Of a stretch of DNA of 64,000 nt, positions 21,121-29,710 are shown one piece after another; position 1 is the stretch's first letter, and the number at the start of each line of letters is the position of its first letter. The translations under genes were made by a program, and so were the position numbers. The DNA comes from Candidatus Dormiibacterota bacterium (GTDB taxonomy: Bacteria > Chloroflexota > Dormibacteria > Dormibacterales > Dormibacteraceae), in NCBI GenBank assembly GCA_024280995.1, contig JAMXLM010000009.1, positions 62,001 through 126,000 on the forward strand, given 5' to 3'. Under the pieces are notes generated by a model. The model was not told the origin of the DNA. It saw nothing but the letters and a program-made list of their open reading frames with translations, and made no database searches.

Positions 21121-22901
21121 GCGGGGATCATCTCCTGCTGCTTGAGCGGCTCGACGATCGCGGCCGCCGGGATGGGTTGTCCGTTGTAGTGGCGGATCGA
21201 GCGCACACGGTCGACGAGTTGAGGCGGCAGCGCCAACCGCACCAGGTCGAACAGCTGGCCGTCGCGGTTCTGCTCGACGACGTAGACGTGCTCGTGGCGC
21301 GCGATGAACTCGACGACGTCGTCGCTCAGCGGCAGGGCGCGCACCCGCAGGTAGTCGACGTCGATCGATTCGCGAGCCTCGACCACCGCGGCGTGCGTGG
21401 AGCCGAAGGCGATCAGCCCGACCTTGCGGCCGGCCTCATCGATGACTGGCGCGGGGAGCGCGTGCCGAGCGGTCTCGAGCTTGCGCGCGAGCCGGTCCAT
21501 GTTACGGGCGTATGCGTCGGCGCCTTCGGTGTAACGCGCGCTCTCGTCGTGCCCTGAGCCGCGGGTGAAGTAGCCGGCGGCGGGGTGATCGGTGCCCGGC
21601 AGCGTGCGGTAGGTCACGCCATCGCCGTCGACGTCGCGATAGCGAGCCCATTCACCGGCGAGCTTCTCGAGGTCGTCCTTGCCAAGAACCTTGCCGCGGT
21701 CGAACGGCTTCTCCGGGTACTTGAAGGCGGGCGTCATCCAGAGGTTCATGCCGAGGTCGAGGTCCGACAGCACGAAGACCGGGGTCTGGAACCTGTCCGA
21801 GTAGTCGAATGCGTCGCGGCCGAACTCGTAGCACTCCTCGACGGATCCGGGCAGCAGCACGAGATGCTTCGTGTCGCCGTGGGAGAGGGTGTAGACGAAT
21901 CCGAGGTCTGCCTGGGACGTGCGCGTCGGCAGTCCGGTCGACGGGCCGATGCGCTGGATGTCGAAGATCACGACCGGAACCTCCGCGTAGTACGCAAGGC
22001 CGGAGAACTCCGCCATCAGCGAGATGCCCGGGCCTGAGGTGGATGTCATCGCCCGCGCCCCTGCCCACCCGGCGCCGATCGCCATGCCGACCGCGGCGAG
22101 CTCGTCCTCGGCCTGGACCACCGAGATCTTCTTCTCACCATCACCGTTCTCGCGGAAGCGGTCCGCGTACGCGATGACGTACTCGCAAAGAGACGAAGAC
22201 GGGGTGATCGGATACCACGCGACCACAGTCACGCCGCCCATCAACGCGCCCAGCGCTGCCGCCTGGTTGCCCTCGACCAGCACCTTGCCCTCGACCACGC
22301 CGGTCATCGGCTCGAGGTGGTAGTGGTCCTGCTTGGAGAAGTTGTCCTGCCAGTAGTCGAACCCGACCTTGATCGCATCGAGGTTCACCTGCACGGCCTT
22401 CGGCTTGGCGAGAAACTGCCGCTTCACTCCATGCTCCAGGGCCTCCCAGGGAATGCCGAGCACCCCTGCGACGACCCCGACGTAGATCATGTTCGCGAGC
22501 TGTTTGCGCAGCGTGTCGCTCTGGATCTTGGCCTTGGCCAGCTTCGCGAACGGCACCGGGTAGTAGGTCACGTCGGTGCGGGCGTCGGCGGTCGAGAACG
22601 CGTCCTCGTGGATGACGACGCCGCCCGGTCGCACGGTCTTCAGGTCCTCTTTCCAGGTTGCGACGTTGAAGGCGATCAGCACGTCGACCTTGTCCGAGCG
22701 CGCCATGTGGCCCTCCGGTGTGATCCGGAGCTGGTACCAGGTGGGCAGGCCCTCGATGTTGGACGGAAAGACGTTCTTCGGCGCGACCGGGATGCCCATG
22801 TGGAAGATCGCTCGGGTCAGGACCAGGTTTGCCGTCTGGCTGCCGGAGCCGTTGACTGTGGCGGCCTGGATTGTGAGGTCGTTGACGTTGGTCTGAATCA
22901 A
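21117..22901 (-). CDS. korA: 2-oxoacid:acceptor oxidoreductase, fused gamma-alpha subunit
   Basis: 594 residues. The N-terminal ~190 residues are the gamma domain (NGSGSQTANLVLTRAIFHMG, then PGGVVIHEDAF). The alpha domain follows, with EGNQAAALGALMGGVTVVAWYPITPSSSL, the pyrimidine-binding segment QAEDELAAVGMAIGAGWAG and TSTSGPGISLMAE. This fused arrangement is typical of KorA-type enzymes of Actinobacteria and Chloroflexi relatives. It forms the catalytic complex with korB downstream. ATG start near 22901; the gap upstream holds a foldback element shared with pntAA. Confidence 0.92.
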   Translation of the reverse strand: MIQTNVNDLTIQAATVNGSGSQTANLVLTRAIFHMGIPVAPKNVFPSNIEGLPTWYQLRITPEGHMARSDKVDVLIAFNVATWKEDLKTVRPGGVVIHEDAFSTADARTDVTYYPVPFAKLAKAKIQSDTLRKQLANMIYVGVVAGVLGIPWEALEHGVKRQFLAKPKAVQVNLDAIKVGFDYWQDNFSKQDHYHLEPMTGVVEGKVLVEGNQAAALGALMGGVTVVAWYPITPSSSLCEYVIAYADRFRENGDGEKKISVVQAEDELAAVGMAIGAGWAGARAMTSTSGPGISLMAEFSGLAYYAEVPVVIFDIQRIGPSTGLPTRTSQADLGFVYTLSHGDTKHLVLLPGSVEECYEFGRDAFDYSDRFQTPVFVLSDLDLGMNLWMTPAFKYPEKPFDRGKVLGKDDLEKLAGEWARYRDVDGDGVTYRTLPGTDHPAAGYFTRGSGHDESARYTEGADAYARNMDRLARKLETARHALPAPVIDEAGRKVGLIAFGSTHAAVVEARESIDVDYLRVRALPLSDDVVEFIARHEHVYVVEQNRDGQLFDLVRLALPPQLVDRVRSIRHYNGQPIPAAAIVEPLKQQEMIPA

Positions 22902-22956
22902 TTGGGGAGCGAGTCAGAAATTTTACGCGTGTGCAGGATCGGCCCTCGATTGCTTA

Positions 22957-23149
22957 GAGTCTTCCGGCGTCGGGTTGCGTAGCAGATTCGCGGCATTGGC
23001 GGCCGGAGCCAAGGAAAGGGTGGCGGGGCGAGGAGCGCATTTGTGATGCGCGACGACGCCACGCCGGCCCCTTGACGTCGGCTTCGGCGCCGAAGGCGCC
23101 CGGCCGCCCAGGGCGCGAAGATGCGCGCAATCTCGGCGACGGAAGACTC
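22957..23149. repeat. Foldback element, copy 1 (korA/pntAA gap)
   Basis: A 193-nt imperfect palindrome. Outer arms GAGTCTTCCG (22957-22966) and CGGAAGACTC (23140-23149) pair perfectly. Pairing continues through CGTCGGG with CTCGGCG, TTGCG (22975-22979) with CGCAA (23126-23130) and TTCGCG (22987-22992) with CGCGAA (23114-23119). An inner stem GGCGGCCGG (22998-23006) with CCGGCCGCC (23100-23108) closes two sub-hairpins. These are GTGGCG...CGCCAC (23020-23062), holding GCGCAT/ATGCGC, and the 14-nt palindrome CTTCGGCGCCGAAG (23082-23095). A second copy lies at 54954-55148. It ends 14 nt before the pntAA start. Confidence 0.8.
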
Positions 23150-23163
23150 GAGGTCGTCCAGTC

Positions 23164-24294
23164 GTGAAGGTGGGCGTGCCCAAGGAGATTGAGCCGGGGG
23201 AGCGGCGGGTGGCGCTCGTCCCTGACACCGCCAAGATGCTCGTCGCGGCCGGCCTCGAGGTCGGCGTCGAAGCCGGCGCGGGTGCGGCGGCCTACCTCAG
23301 CGACGACGCATTCACGCAGGCCGGCGCGACGGTTGCGGGGCGCGCGGGGTCGATGCTCCGCGACGCCGACGCGGTGCTCAAGGTGCAGGCGCCACGGGAG
23401 AGCGAGATCTCGCTGCTGCGGAAGGGCGCCGTGCTGATCAGCTTTCTCCAGCCCGCGACCCAGGGCGACATCGTCCGCTCGCTCGCAAGCCACGGGATAA
23501 CCGCCTTCAGCCTGGAGCTGCTGCCGCGCATCTCCCGCGCGCAGTCGATGGATGCCCTCTCGTCCCAGGCGTCGGCCGCGGGCTACAAAGCGGTGCTGAT
23601 GGCCGCGGATCGCATCGGCAAGCTCTTCCCGATGATGATGACGGCCGCCGGCACGGTGGCTCCGACACGAGTGCTCGTGATGGGCGCGGGAGTCGCCGGC
23701 CTGCAGGCGATCGCGACTGCTCGCCGCCTTGGTGCGGTCGTTTCCGCGTACGACGTCAGACCGGCGGTGAAGGAAGAGGTCTCGTCGCTCGGCGCGACCT
23801 TCATCGAGCTTCCGCTCGAGACGCAGGAGGGCGAGGGCGGCTACGCGCGCGAGCAGTCGGAGGACTTCTTGAAGAAGCAACGCGAGCTCATCGGTGAGCA
23901 CGTCGCGAAGTCAGACGTCGTGATCACCACTGCGGCAGTTCCCGGTCGCAAGGCGCCACTGCTCGTCACCGCGGACATGGTCCGAGGCATGCGGCCGGGC
24001 TCGGTCATCGTCGACCTCGCCTCCGAGACAGGCGGCAACGTCGAGCTGACTCAGGCGGGTAGGGACGTCGACGTCAACGGAGTCACTGTCATCGGCACCC
24101 GGAACGTCCCCTCGACCATGCCGCTGACGACGAGCCAGCTCTTCGCCCGCAACGTCGCGAACCTCCTACTTCACCTGGTCAAGAACGGCGCCGTGTCGCT
24201 CGACTTTGCCGACGAGATCACCAAGGGCGCTTGCGTGACCCACGGCGGCGAGATCGTCAACGAGCGCGCCAAGCAGACCCTGTCGGCAGCATGA
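23164..24294 (+). CDS. pntAA: NAD(P) transhydrogenase subunit alpha part 1 (NAD-binding)
   Basis: 376-residue cytoplasmic dI domain of the proton-translocating transhydrogenase, which moves hydride between NADH and NADP using the proton gradient. It starts VGVPKEIEPGERRVALVPDT and carries the Rossmann motif VLVMGAGVAGLQAIATARRLGA and the mobile-loop region ending TAAVPGRKAPLLV. The alpha subunit is split into two genes here, as in Rhodospirillum-type systems. GTG start. It leads the pntAA-pntAB-pntB operon and sits just downstream of the foldback element. Confidence 0.95.
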   Translation: MKVGVPKEIEPGERRVALVPDTAKMLVAAGLEVGVEAGAGAAAYLSDDAFTQAGATVAGRAGSMLRDADAVLKVQAPRESEISLLRKGAVLISFLQPATQGDIVRSLASHGITAFSLELLPRISRAQSMDALSSQASAAGYKAVLMAADRIGKLFPMMMTAAGTVAPTRVLVMGAGVAGLQAIATARRLGAVVSAYDVRPAVKEEVSSLGATFIELPLETQEGEGGYAREQSEDFLKKQRELIGEHVAKSDVVITTAAVPGRKAPLLVTADMVRGMRPGSVIVDLASETGGNVELTQAGRDVDVNGVTVIGTRNVPSTMPLTTSQLFARNVANLLLHLVKNGAVSLDFADEITKGACVTHGGEIVNERAKQTLSAA

Positions 24295-24301
24295 ACGCAG
24301 C

Positions 24302-24616
24302 ATGAACAACGAGCTGCTCAACGAGCTGACCTTCTTCGTCCTCGCGGTCTTCGTGGGCTTCGAGGTGATCTCGAAAGTGCCGACCATCCTGCACACGCCG
24401 CTGATGTCGGGCACCAACGCGATCCACGGCATCATCCTGGTCGGCGCGCTGCTGATCGCCGCGGGGGCGAACTCTCCGGTGACCATCGCGCTCGGGCTCG
24501 TCGCGGTCACGCTCGTGACGACAAACGTCGTCGGCGGTTTTGTGGTCACCGACCGGATGCTCGAGATGTTCAAGGGCCGGCAACCGGCGAAGCCGGCCGA
24601 GGCCGCGAAGAAATGA
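24302..24616 (+). CDS. pntAB: NAD(P) transhydrogenase subunit alpha part 2 (membrane)
   Basis: 104-residue membrane subunit with about three hydrophobic helices: LTFFVLAVFVGFEVIS, GIILVGALLIAAGA and the region ending TNVVGGFVVTDRMLEMFK. The motif HTPLMSGTNAIHGII matches the transhydrogenase dII alpha portion. ATG start 7 nt after pntAA. It overlaps pntB by 4 nt (ATGA), the compact spacing expected for a stoichiometric complex. Confidence 0.95.
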   Translation: MNNELLNELTFFVLAVFVGFEVISKVPTILHTPLMSGTNAIHGIILVGALLIAAGANSPVTIALGLVAVTLVTTNVVGGFVVTDRMLEMFKGRQPAKPAEAAKK

Positions 24617-26001
24617 GCATTCTCATCTCGCTCGCCTACCTTCTGGCGGCGGTCCTCTTCATCCTCGGCCTGAAGCAGCTCAGCTCGCCCAAGGGCGCCC
24701 GGAACGGCAACTTCACCGCGGCCCTCGGCATGCTCATCGCCCTCGGCGCGACCCTGCCGCTGCTCCACTTCACACGGGCGGGCATCACGATCACCGCGAT
24801 CGGGGTGCTGATCGGCGCCGTCGTCGGCACGTTCGGCGCCCGCCTCGTCCGCATGACTGCGATCCCGCAGATGGTCGCGCTGTTCAACGGTGTGGGCGGC
24901 GGCGCGGCCGCGCTGGTCGCCGTCGCCGAGCTGCTGAAGTTCGGCGTTCATCCGGCTTTCTCGGAAGCGCTCCCAAGCGTCTTCAGCATCGTCATCGGTT
25001 CGGTGTCGTTCGCGGGCAGCATGGTGGCGTTCTCCAAGCTCCAGGAGCTGATGACCGGAACACCGATCACATATCCCGGACAGCAGGTCGTCAACGCGGT
25101 GCTCGCGGCGCTGATCGTCGGCTTCGCGATCGCCGTGCTCGCGATCGCGTGCGTTCCCTTCTCGTTCGTCTCGCTGATGGTCCTCGCGCTGATCCTCGGC
25201 GTCGCCTTCGTTCTGCCCATCGGCGGGGCCGACATGCCAGTCGTCATCTCACTGCTCAACGCCTTCACCGGGCTTGCGGTCGCGGCGAGCGGTTTCACGT
25301 TGAACAACTTCGCCCTGATCGTCGCCGGCACGTTGGTCGGAGCATCCGGTTCGCTGCTGACCAAGCTCATGAGCGACGCGATGGGCCGCTCGCTCGGCAA
25401 CGTGCTCTTCGGAGCCTTCGGTCAGGTGCGCACCGGCGGAGCGGCGGCCGCGAGCGATGGGCAGTCGCGAAGCGTGCGCTCGGCATCGGCGGAGGACCTC
25501 GGGACATTGCTCGCCTATTCGCAGCGCGTGATCATCGTCCCCGGCTATGGCCTCGCGGTGGCGCAGGCGCAGCACGCCGCCCGCGAGCTCGCCGACGTGC
25601 TCGAGCAGCGTGGGGTCGACGTCGAGTACGCCATCCATCCGGTCGCGGGCCGCATGCCCGGTCACATGAACGTCCTGCTCGCCGAAGCCAACGTGCCGTA
25701 CGAGCAGCTCAAAGAGATGGACCAGGTCAACGACGACTTCAAGAACGCCGACGTGGCGCTGATCGTCGGCGCCAACGACGTGGTCAATCCCGCGGCGCGC
25801 AGCACGCCCGGGAGCCCGATCTACGGCATGCCGATCCTCAACGCCGACCAGGCCAAGAACGTCATCTTCATGAAGCGGTCGATGCGGCCTGGGTTCGCCG
25901 GCATCGACAACGACCTCATGTTCGGGCCGAAGACGGTTATGTTCTTCGGCGACGCAAAGGACTCGCTGACGAAGCTGGTGGCGGCGGTAAAGGCCGCCTA
26001 G
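24613..26001 (+). CDS. pntB: NAD(P) transhydrogenase subunit beta
   Basis: 462 residues. The N-terminal half has eight or nine membrane spans forming the proton path (for example PVVISLLNAFTGLAVAASGF). The C-terminal dIII domain binds NADP, with VIIVPGYGLAVAQAQHAARE, HPVAGRMPGHMNVLLAEA and NADVALIVGANDVVNPAA. The protein is complete and of normal length. It closes the pnt operon; no T-run terminator follows on the plus strand, although a hairpin lies at 26046-26075. Confidence 0.95.
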   Translation: MSILISLAYLLAAVLFILGLKQLSSPKGARNGNFTAALGMLIALGATLPLLHFTRAGITITAIGVLIGAVVGTFGARLVRMTAIPQMVALFNGVGGGAAALVAVAELLKFGVHPAFSEALPSVFSIVIGSVSFAGSMVAFSKLQELMTGTPITYPGQQVVNAVLAALIVGFAIAVLAIACVPFSFVSLMVLALILGVAFVLPIGGADMPVVISLLNAFTGLAVAASGFTLNNFALIVAGTLVGASGSLLTKLMSDAMGRSLGNVLFGAFGQVRTGGAAAASDGQSRSVRSASAEDLGTLLAYSQRVIIVPGYGLAVAQAQHAARELADVLEQRGVDVEYAIHPVAGRMPGHMNVLLAEANVPYEQLKEMDQVNDDFKNADVALIVGANDVVNPAARSTPGSPIYGMPILNADQAKNVIFMKRSMRPGFAGIDNDLMFGPKTVMFFGDAKDSLTKLVAAVKAA

Positions 26002-26045
26002 CAGCGGGTTCCGCAGTGGAGGCCTACCTCCCTGCGAATAAAAAA

Positions 26046-26075
26046 CGCGGCTCCTGCCGAATGGTAGGAGCCGCG
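26046..26075 (-). terminator. Rho-independent terminator of the LLM gene (minus strand)
   Basis: CGCGGCTCCT (26046-26055) and AGGAGCCGCG (26066-26075) form a perfect 10-bp stem with a 10-nt loop. On the minus strand the stem is followed at once by a T-run (complement of AATAAAAAA, 26037-26045). That is a textbook intrinsic terminator for the gene ending at 26206. On the plus strand there is no T-run, so for pntB it would act only as an end-stabilising hairpin. The rest of the 204-nt gap holds the palindrome at 26132-26144. Confidence 0.85.
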
Positions 26076-26131
26076 CGCCGCGAAGAGGGTGTGGTGGACA
26101 AAATGCTATGCCCGGGCCCGACTTATTGTTA

Positions 26132-26144
26132 GTGGACCGTCCAC
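26132..26144. promoter_or_regulatory. Short palindrome GTGGACcGTCCAC
   Basis: Odd palindrome with 6-nt arms GTGGAC and GTCCAC around a central C, in the gap between convergent pntB and the LLM gene. It has operator-like symmetry, but no promoter would be expected between two gene ends, so its meaning is unclear. Confidence 0.3.
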
Positions 26145-26205
26145 AAATACCCCCCATGGCCATTGTGCGGATTCGGCGGGTCCTGCACCGAACCCTTGGA
26201 ATTTC

Positions 26206-26976
26206 TTAGGAGTCGCGGATCTTGAGCAGCCGCTCGAGCTCCTTCGTCTCGAACGGGTACGCCAGCCGCAGCACGAAGTGCTGCAGCCCGGCCTTCAGCC
26301 ACGCCTCGACGGACTTCCCGGTCAAGCCGCCGAGGTTGGCCGTCCGCTCGATCTCCCGGGGGTCACGTCCGAGCTTCGCGCACCACTCGTCCAGGACCGC
26401 GGATTTGTCGACAAACTCCTCGAGCGACCCGAGCGTGTTCCACATCTGAGCGTGCTCGGCCACGAGCCGGAGCATGACCTTCTCGCCGCGCCCGGCGATC
26501 AGGATCGGCATCGCGCCGGCCGGCCCAGGATGGAGCAGCGAGATCCGGCGCTTGATGCGGGGTAGGGCCTCCCGCAGAGTGCGCACCCGGTCGCGCGCCT
26601 CGCCGAACACGTATCCGTACTCGTCATAGTCGCGCTCGAACCACCCGGCGCCGAGGCCAAGCACCAGGCGCCCGCCCGACAGCTGGTCGACCGTCGCCGC
26701 GATCGACGCGAGGTGGTCGGGGTTGCGATAGCCGATGCACGAGACCATCGGACCGATCTGCGGCGCGTGTGTGTCAAGCGCCACCGCCGCGATCAGCGAC
26801 CAGCACTCGAAGCGGTTGCCGTTCGGGTTGCCGTACAAAGGAAAGAAGTGGTCCCAGAACCAGATGCTGTCCACACCGAGCTCGTCGGCGCGCCGCCACG
26901 CGTCGCGGAGCTGCTGGATCGTGCACTGCTGCGGATGGATCGTGACGCCGACCTTGAACGGGCGCCCATGATCCAC
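26206..26976 (-). CDS. LLM-class F420-dependent oxidoreductase
   Basis: 256-residue TIM-barrel flavin-type oxidoreductase of the luciferase-like monooxygenase class. Family landmarks are WRRADELGVDSIWFWDHFFP, the conserved GYRNPDHLASIAATVDQLSGG and GLGAGWFERDYDEYGY. The latter resemble the F420-binding LLM subgroup, which uses deazaflavin cofactor F420 rather than FMN; this is inferred from motif style. Substrate unknown. It is transcribed away from the GNAT gene 23 nt upstream and ends before a clear terminator. Confidence 0.85.
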   Translation of the reverse strand: MDHGRPFKVGVTIHPQQCTIQQLRDAWRRADELGVDSIWFWDHFFPLYGNPNGNRFECWSLIAAVALDTHAPQIGPMVSCIGYRNPDHLASIAATVDQLSGGRLVLGLGAGWFERDYDEYGYVFGEARDRVRTLREALPRIKRRISLLHPGPAGAMPILIAGRGEKVMLRLVAEHAQMWNTLGSLEEFVDKSAVLDEWCAKLGRDPREIERTANLGGLTGKSVEAWLKAGLQHFVLRLAYPFETKELERLLKIRDS

Positions 26977-26999
26977 GCCGTGAGATTATCCAGAGTCCG

Positions 27000-28046
27000 A
27001 TGTTGAGGGAGCTGACGCCTGTCGCCTTCGATGCGCAGACCGCGGACCGCGATCTCTGGACTCGTTACCACGAGCTTCGCCGCCTGCGGCACGCCGAATT
27101 GCGCCCGGACGACCCGGTCGAGCCCGACGACGTCGTCGAGGCGATGATGAAGCGCCCAAACCCGTTCGATGAGCACGTGTACTTCGAGATCTCGCGGGAT
27201 GGAACGATGCTGGGTTGGGCGGCGGCCGAGCACACTCTGCCGGCGAGCCCCGAGCACGATACGAACAAGCACCTCTTCTGGGCCGACGCCTTCGTGCGCG
27301 CCGAGCACAGGCGCCAGGGCATCGCGACCAGGTTGCTCGGGGCGCTCGCCCGCAAGATGCAGGAGGCGGGCAGCACCGTCCTCGGCATGAGCGCCGAGCT
27401 CGACTCCGCGCATGCGTTCATGCGGTGGCTCGGCGCGGAGCAGCGACTGACCGGCATCCAGAGCCGGCTGAAGCTCGCCGACGTCGACTACGACATGATG
27501 CGGAGCTGGGTCGCCGAAGGGGCGAAGCGGTCCCCGCAAACCTCAGTCCAGGTCCATGACGGCCCGCTCCCGGAGGACGTGTGGCCGGAATTCACTGCGC
27601 AGCGCTCCGAGCTCTTGAACACGATGCCGTTCGACGATCTGGACATCGGCCAGATCATCGTGACGCCCGAGCGGATGAGAGAGTTCTACGCACGGTTAGC
27701 GCTCATCGGCGAAGTGGTGCACGACGTGATCGCGCGCGAACCGAACGGCGTCATCTCGGGCATGACCGACGTGACGTGGGCGCCACATCGCCGAACGCTC
27801 ATCTACCAGCAGTTCACCGGCGTCCGGCCCGACGCGCGCGGTCGCGGGATCGGCAAGTGGATCAAGGCGGCTATGGTCCTTCACGTCCGCGAGCTGTACC
27901 CGGACGCGGAGTGGATCGTCACCGACAACGCCGGCTCCAACGCGCCCATGCTCAAGATCAACCGCGCGATGGGCTTCAAGCCCTACATCACCGGGGTCGA
28001 GTACCAGATCACCCGCGACGCCCTGGAGGCGCGACTGCAGGTCTAG
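27000..28046 (+). CDS. Tandem GNAT-family N-acetyltransferase
   Basis: 348 residues with two GNAT folds. The first has the acetyl-CoA pyrophosphate loop in VRAEHRRQGIATRLLGAL (about residues 100-117). The second has VRPDARGRGIGKWIKAAM and the C-terminal MLKINRAMGFKPY, typical of the last GNAT strand. The two-domain layout resembles mycothiol synthase-like proteins, but length and flanks do not prove that role. ATG start, divergent from the LLM gene. Its 3' end overlaps the convergent gene by 4 nt. Confidence 0.85.
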   Translation: MLRELTPVAFDAQTADRDLWTRYHELRRLRHAELRPDDPVEPDDVVEAMMKRPNPFDEHVYFEISRDGTMLGWAAAEHTLPASPEHDTNKHLFWADAFVRAEHRRQGIATRLLGALARKMQEAGSTVLGMSAELDSAHAFMRWLGAEQRLTGIQSRLKLADVDYDMMRSWVAEGAKRSPQTSVQVHDGPLPEDVWPEFTAQRSELLNTMPFDDLDIGQIIVTPERMREFYARLALIGEVVHDVIAREPNGVISGMTDVTWAPHRRTLIYQQFTGVRPDARGRGIGKWIKAAMVLHVRELYPDAEWIVTDNAGSNAPMLKINRAMGFKPYITGVEYQITRDALEARLQV

Positions 28047-28912
28047 GTCTTGCGGCTCCTCTGCATGCTGCGGACGAGCAGGATGATTCCAACGAGGATC
28101 AGCAGCACGGGCAGCGCCGCCTTGCCGACGGGACCGAAGTAATCGCGACCGCTGATGCCGAGGATCGACTCGAACAGAACGAAGCCGATCAGGAAGATCA
28201 TCAGGCCGACGAAGAGCAGCGTCCTTCCGGTCCGCAGTGCCATCTGGTCGTGGTCGCGCAGCGCCTGCAGGTACATGCCCAGGCCCAGGCCGAACGGGAT
28301 CACCAGCGACCATCCATACGCCCAGATCGGCCAGTCGCCGGTGCTGTTGGAGTAGGCGAGAACGATGCCCAGCATGGTCAGGATGCCGCCGGGGATCGTC
28401 GCCACGCCGCCGAGGCTCAGGAAACCGATGATTGTGAGTGTCAGGCCCGGGATGATGATGAAGAGCGGCCAGCCTGTCTCGGTCAGGTCGACGCCGGACA
28501 TCACGATCACCAGGGCGAAGATGCCAATGACCACGAGCACGATGCCGATGGCGGTGCTCGAGGCGCCACGCCGCTGCCCCGGATATGCCTGCGGGACCGC
28601 GTTGACGAACGGAGCGGGTGGCGGCGCGGGCGCGGGCACTTCCGCGGCGGGTTCTTCCGTGGCAGGTTCTTCAACCGCCGCGGGCTCTTCGGCGGGCTCG
28701 TCCGGCGTCAGCGAGAGGCTCGACGCCACAGGCTGCAACGGCTCTTCCGTCACTTCGGGCTCCTGCGCGGGCCCCTCTCCCTTCCTGGCGGCGAAGATGT
28801 CGGGGCTGCCGGAAAGCAGGTCCGACGAGACGTGAACCATGTTGTCCTGAACGCTTGCGTCGTCGGACGACTCGTCCGGTTCCGGTCGTGAGGCGCGCTT
28901 GCGCTTGCTCAT
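28043..28912 (-). CDS. Membrane protein with Glu/Pro-rich cytoplasmic N-terminus
   Basis: 289 residues. The first ~115 are low-complexity, rich in Glu, Pro and Ala (EEPAAVEEPATEEPAAE), and likely disordered. The rest has about six hydrophobic helices, including IGIVLVVIGIFALVIVMSGV, WPLFIIIPGLTLTIIGFL and ALPVLLILVGIILLVRSM, ending RSRKT. GWPLF-type helix pairs recall LiaF/DUF5668 membrane proteins, but I cannot assign it. It lies 12 nt upstream of thiD's 3' end on the same strand and is probably an independent gene. Confidence 0.65.
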   Translation of the reverse strand: MSKRKRASRPEPDESSDDASVQDNMVHVSSDLLSGSPDIFAARKGEGPAQEPEVTEEPLQPVASSLSLTPDEPAEEPAAVEEPATEEPAAEVPAPAPPPAPFVNAVPQAYPGQRRGASSTAIGIVLVVIGIFALVIVMSGVDLTETGWPLFIIIPGLTLTIIGFLSLGGVATIPGGILTMLGIVLAYSNSTGDWPIWAYGWSLVIPFGLGLGMYLQALRDHDQMALRTGRTLLFVGLMIFLIGFVLFESILGISGRDYFGPVGKAALPVLLILVGIILLVRSMQRSRKT

Positions 28913-28924
28913 TTGGCGAACAGC

Positions 28925-29710
28925 TTAGCGGTCGAACATCGGGTTGACCGGGCCATGTCCGCGGCCGATCTCGACTGCCGCGGCCACGGCGTGCGTGATG
29001 AAATCTTTGGCCGCGCGGACGGCGTCGAGGGGCTCTTCACCGCGGGCCAGGTGGGCGGTGATCGCGGCCGAGAAGACGCAGCCGCTCCCATGAGTGTTCG
29101 CGGTGTCGATGCGCTCGCCCTCGAGCTCCACCAGGCTCGACCCGTCGAAGAAAACGTCGGTCACGTCGCCTGACGCGTGGCCGCCCTTGACCACCGCCAC
29201 GCTCGCACCCATCGCCACGAGGTCGCGCGCGGCCGCGCGCCTTTCCTCCAGGGTCTCGACCCGGCGGTCGAGGAGCACCGCGGCCTCGGGAAGGTTCGGC
29301 GTGATCACGGTGGCGAGCGGTACGAGCAGCTCGCGCAGCGCGGCCACCGCGTCGGGACGGAGAAGCCTTGCCCCGCCCTTCGCCACCATCACCGGGTCGA
29401 CCACCAGCTTGCGAATGCCTTTTTCGCGGATCGCTTGCGCGACCGCCTCGATGATCTCGGCGCTCGAGAGCATGCCGGTCTTGGCCGCCTGGACGCCGAT
29501 GTCGTCGACCACTGCGTCGATCTGCTCACGGATCAGGGTCACCGGCAGCTCGAGGATGCCGGTCACGCCGAGCGTGTTCTGGGCCGTGATGGCGGTGAGG
29601 GCGGAGGTGCCGTGCACGCCGAGCGCGGCGAAGGTCTTGAGGTCCGCCTGGATGCCGGCGCCTCCGCCGGAGTCGGAACCGGCGATGGTCATCGCGACCG
29701 GGAGCTTCAT
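28925..29710 (-). CDS. thiD: Hydroxymethylpyrimidine/phosphomethylpyrimidine kinase
   Basis: 261-residue ribokinase-fold enzyme that phosphorylates HMP and HMP-P in thiamine synthesis. Motifs are [42 protein letters not shown] and the anion-hole/catalytic block [13 protein letters not shown]. It overlaps the cytX-like gene by 4 nt (ATGA). Both stand behind the TPP riboswitch at 31074-31160, so expression should drop when thiamine pyrophosphate is abundant. Together they form a pyrimidine-moiety uptake and activation unit. Confidence 0.95.
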   Translation of the reverse strand: MKLPVAMTIAGSDSGGGAGIQADLKTFAALGVHGTSALTAITAQNTLGVTGILELPVTLIREQIDAVVDDIGVQAAKTGMLSSAEIIEAVAQAIREKGIRKLVVDPVMVAKGGARLLRPDAVAALRELLVPLATVITPNLPEAAVLLDRRVETLEERRAAARDLVAMGASVAVVKGGHASGDVTDVFFDGSSLVELEGERIDTANTHGSGCVFSAAITAHLARGEEPLDAVRAAKDFITHAVAAAVEIGRGHGPVNPMFDR

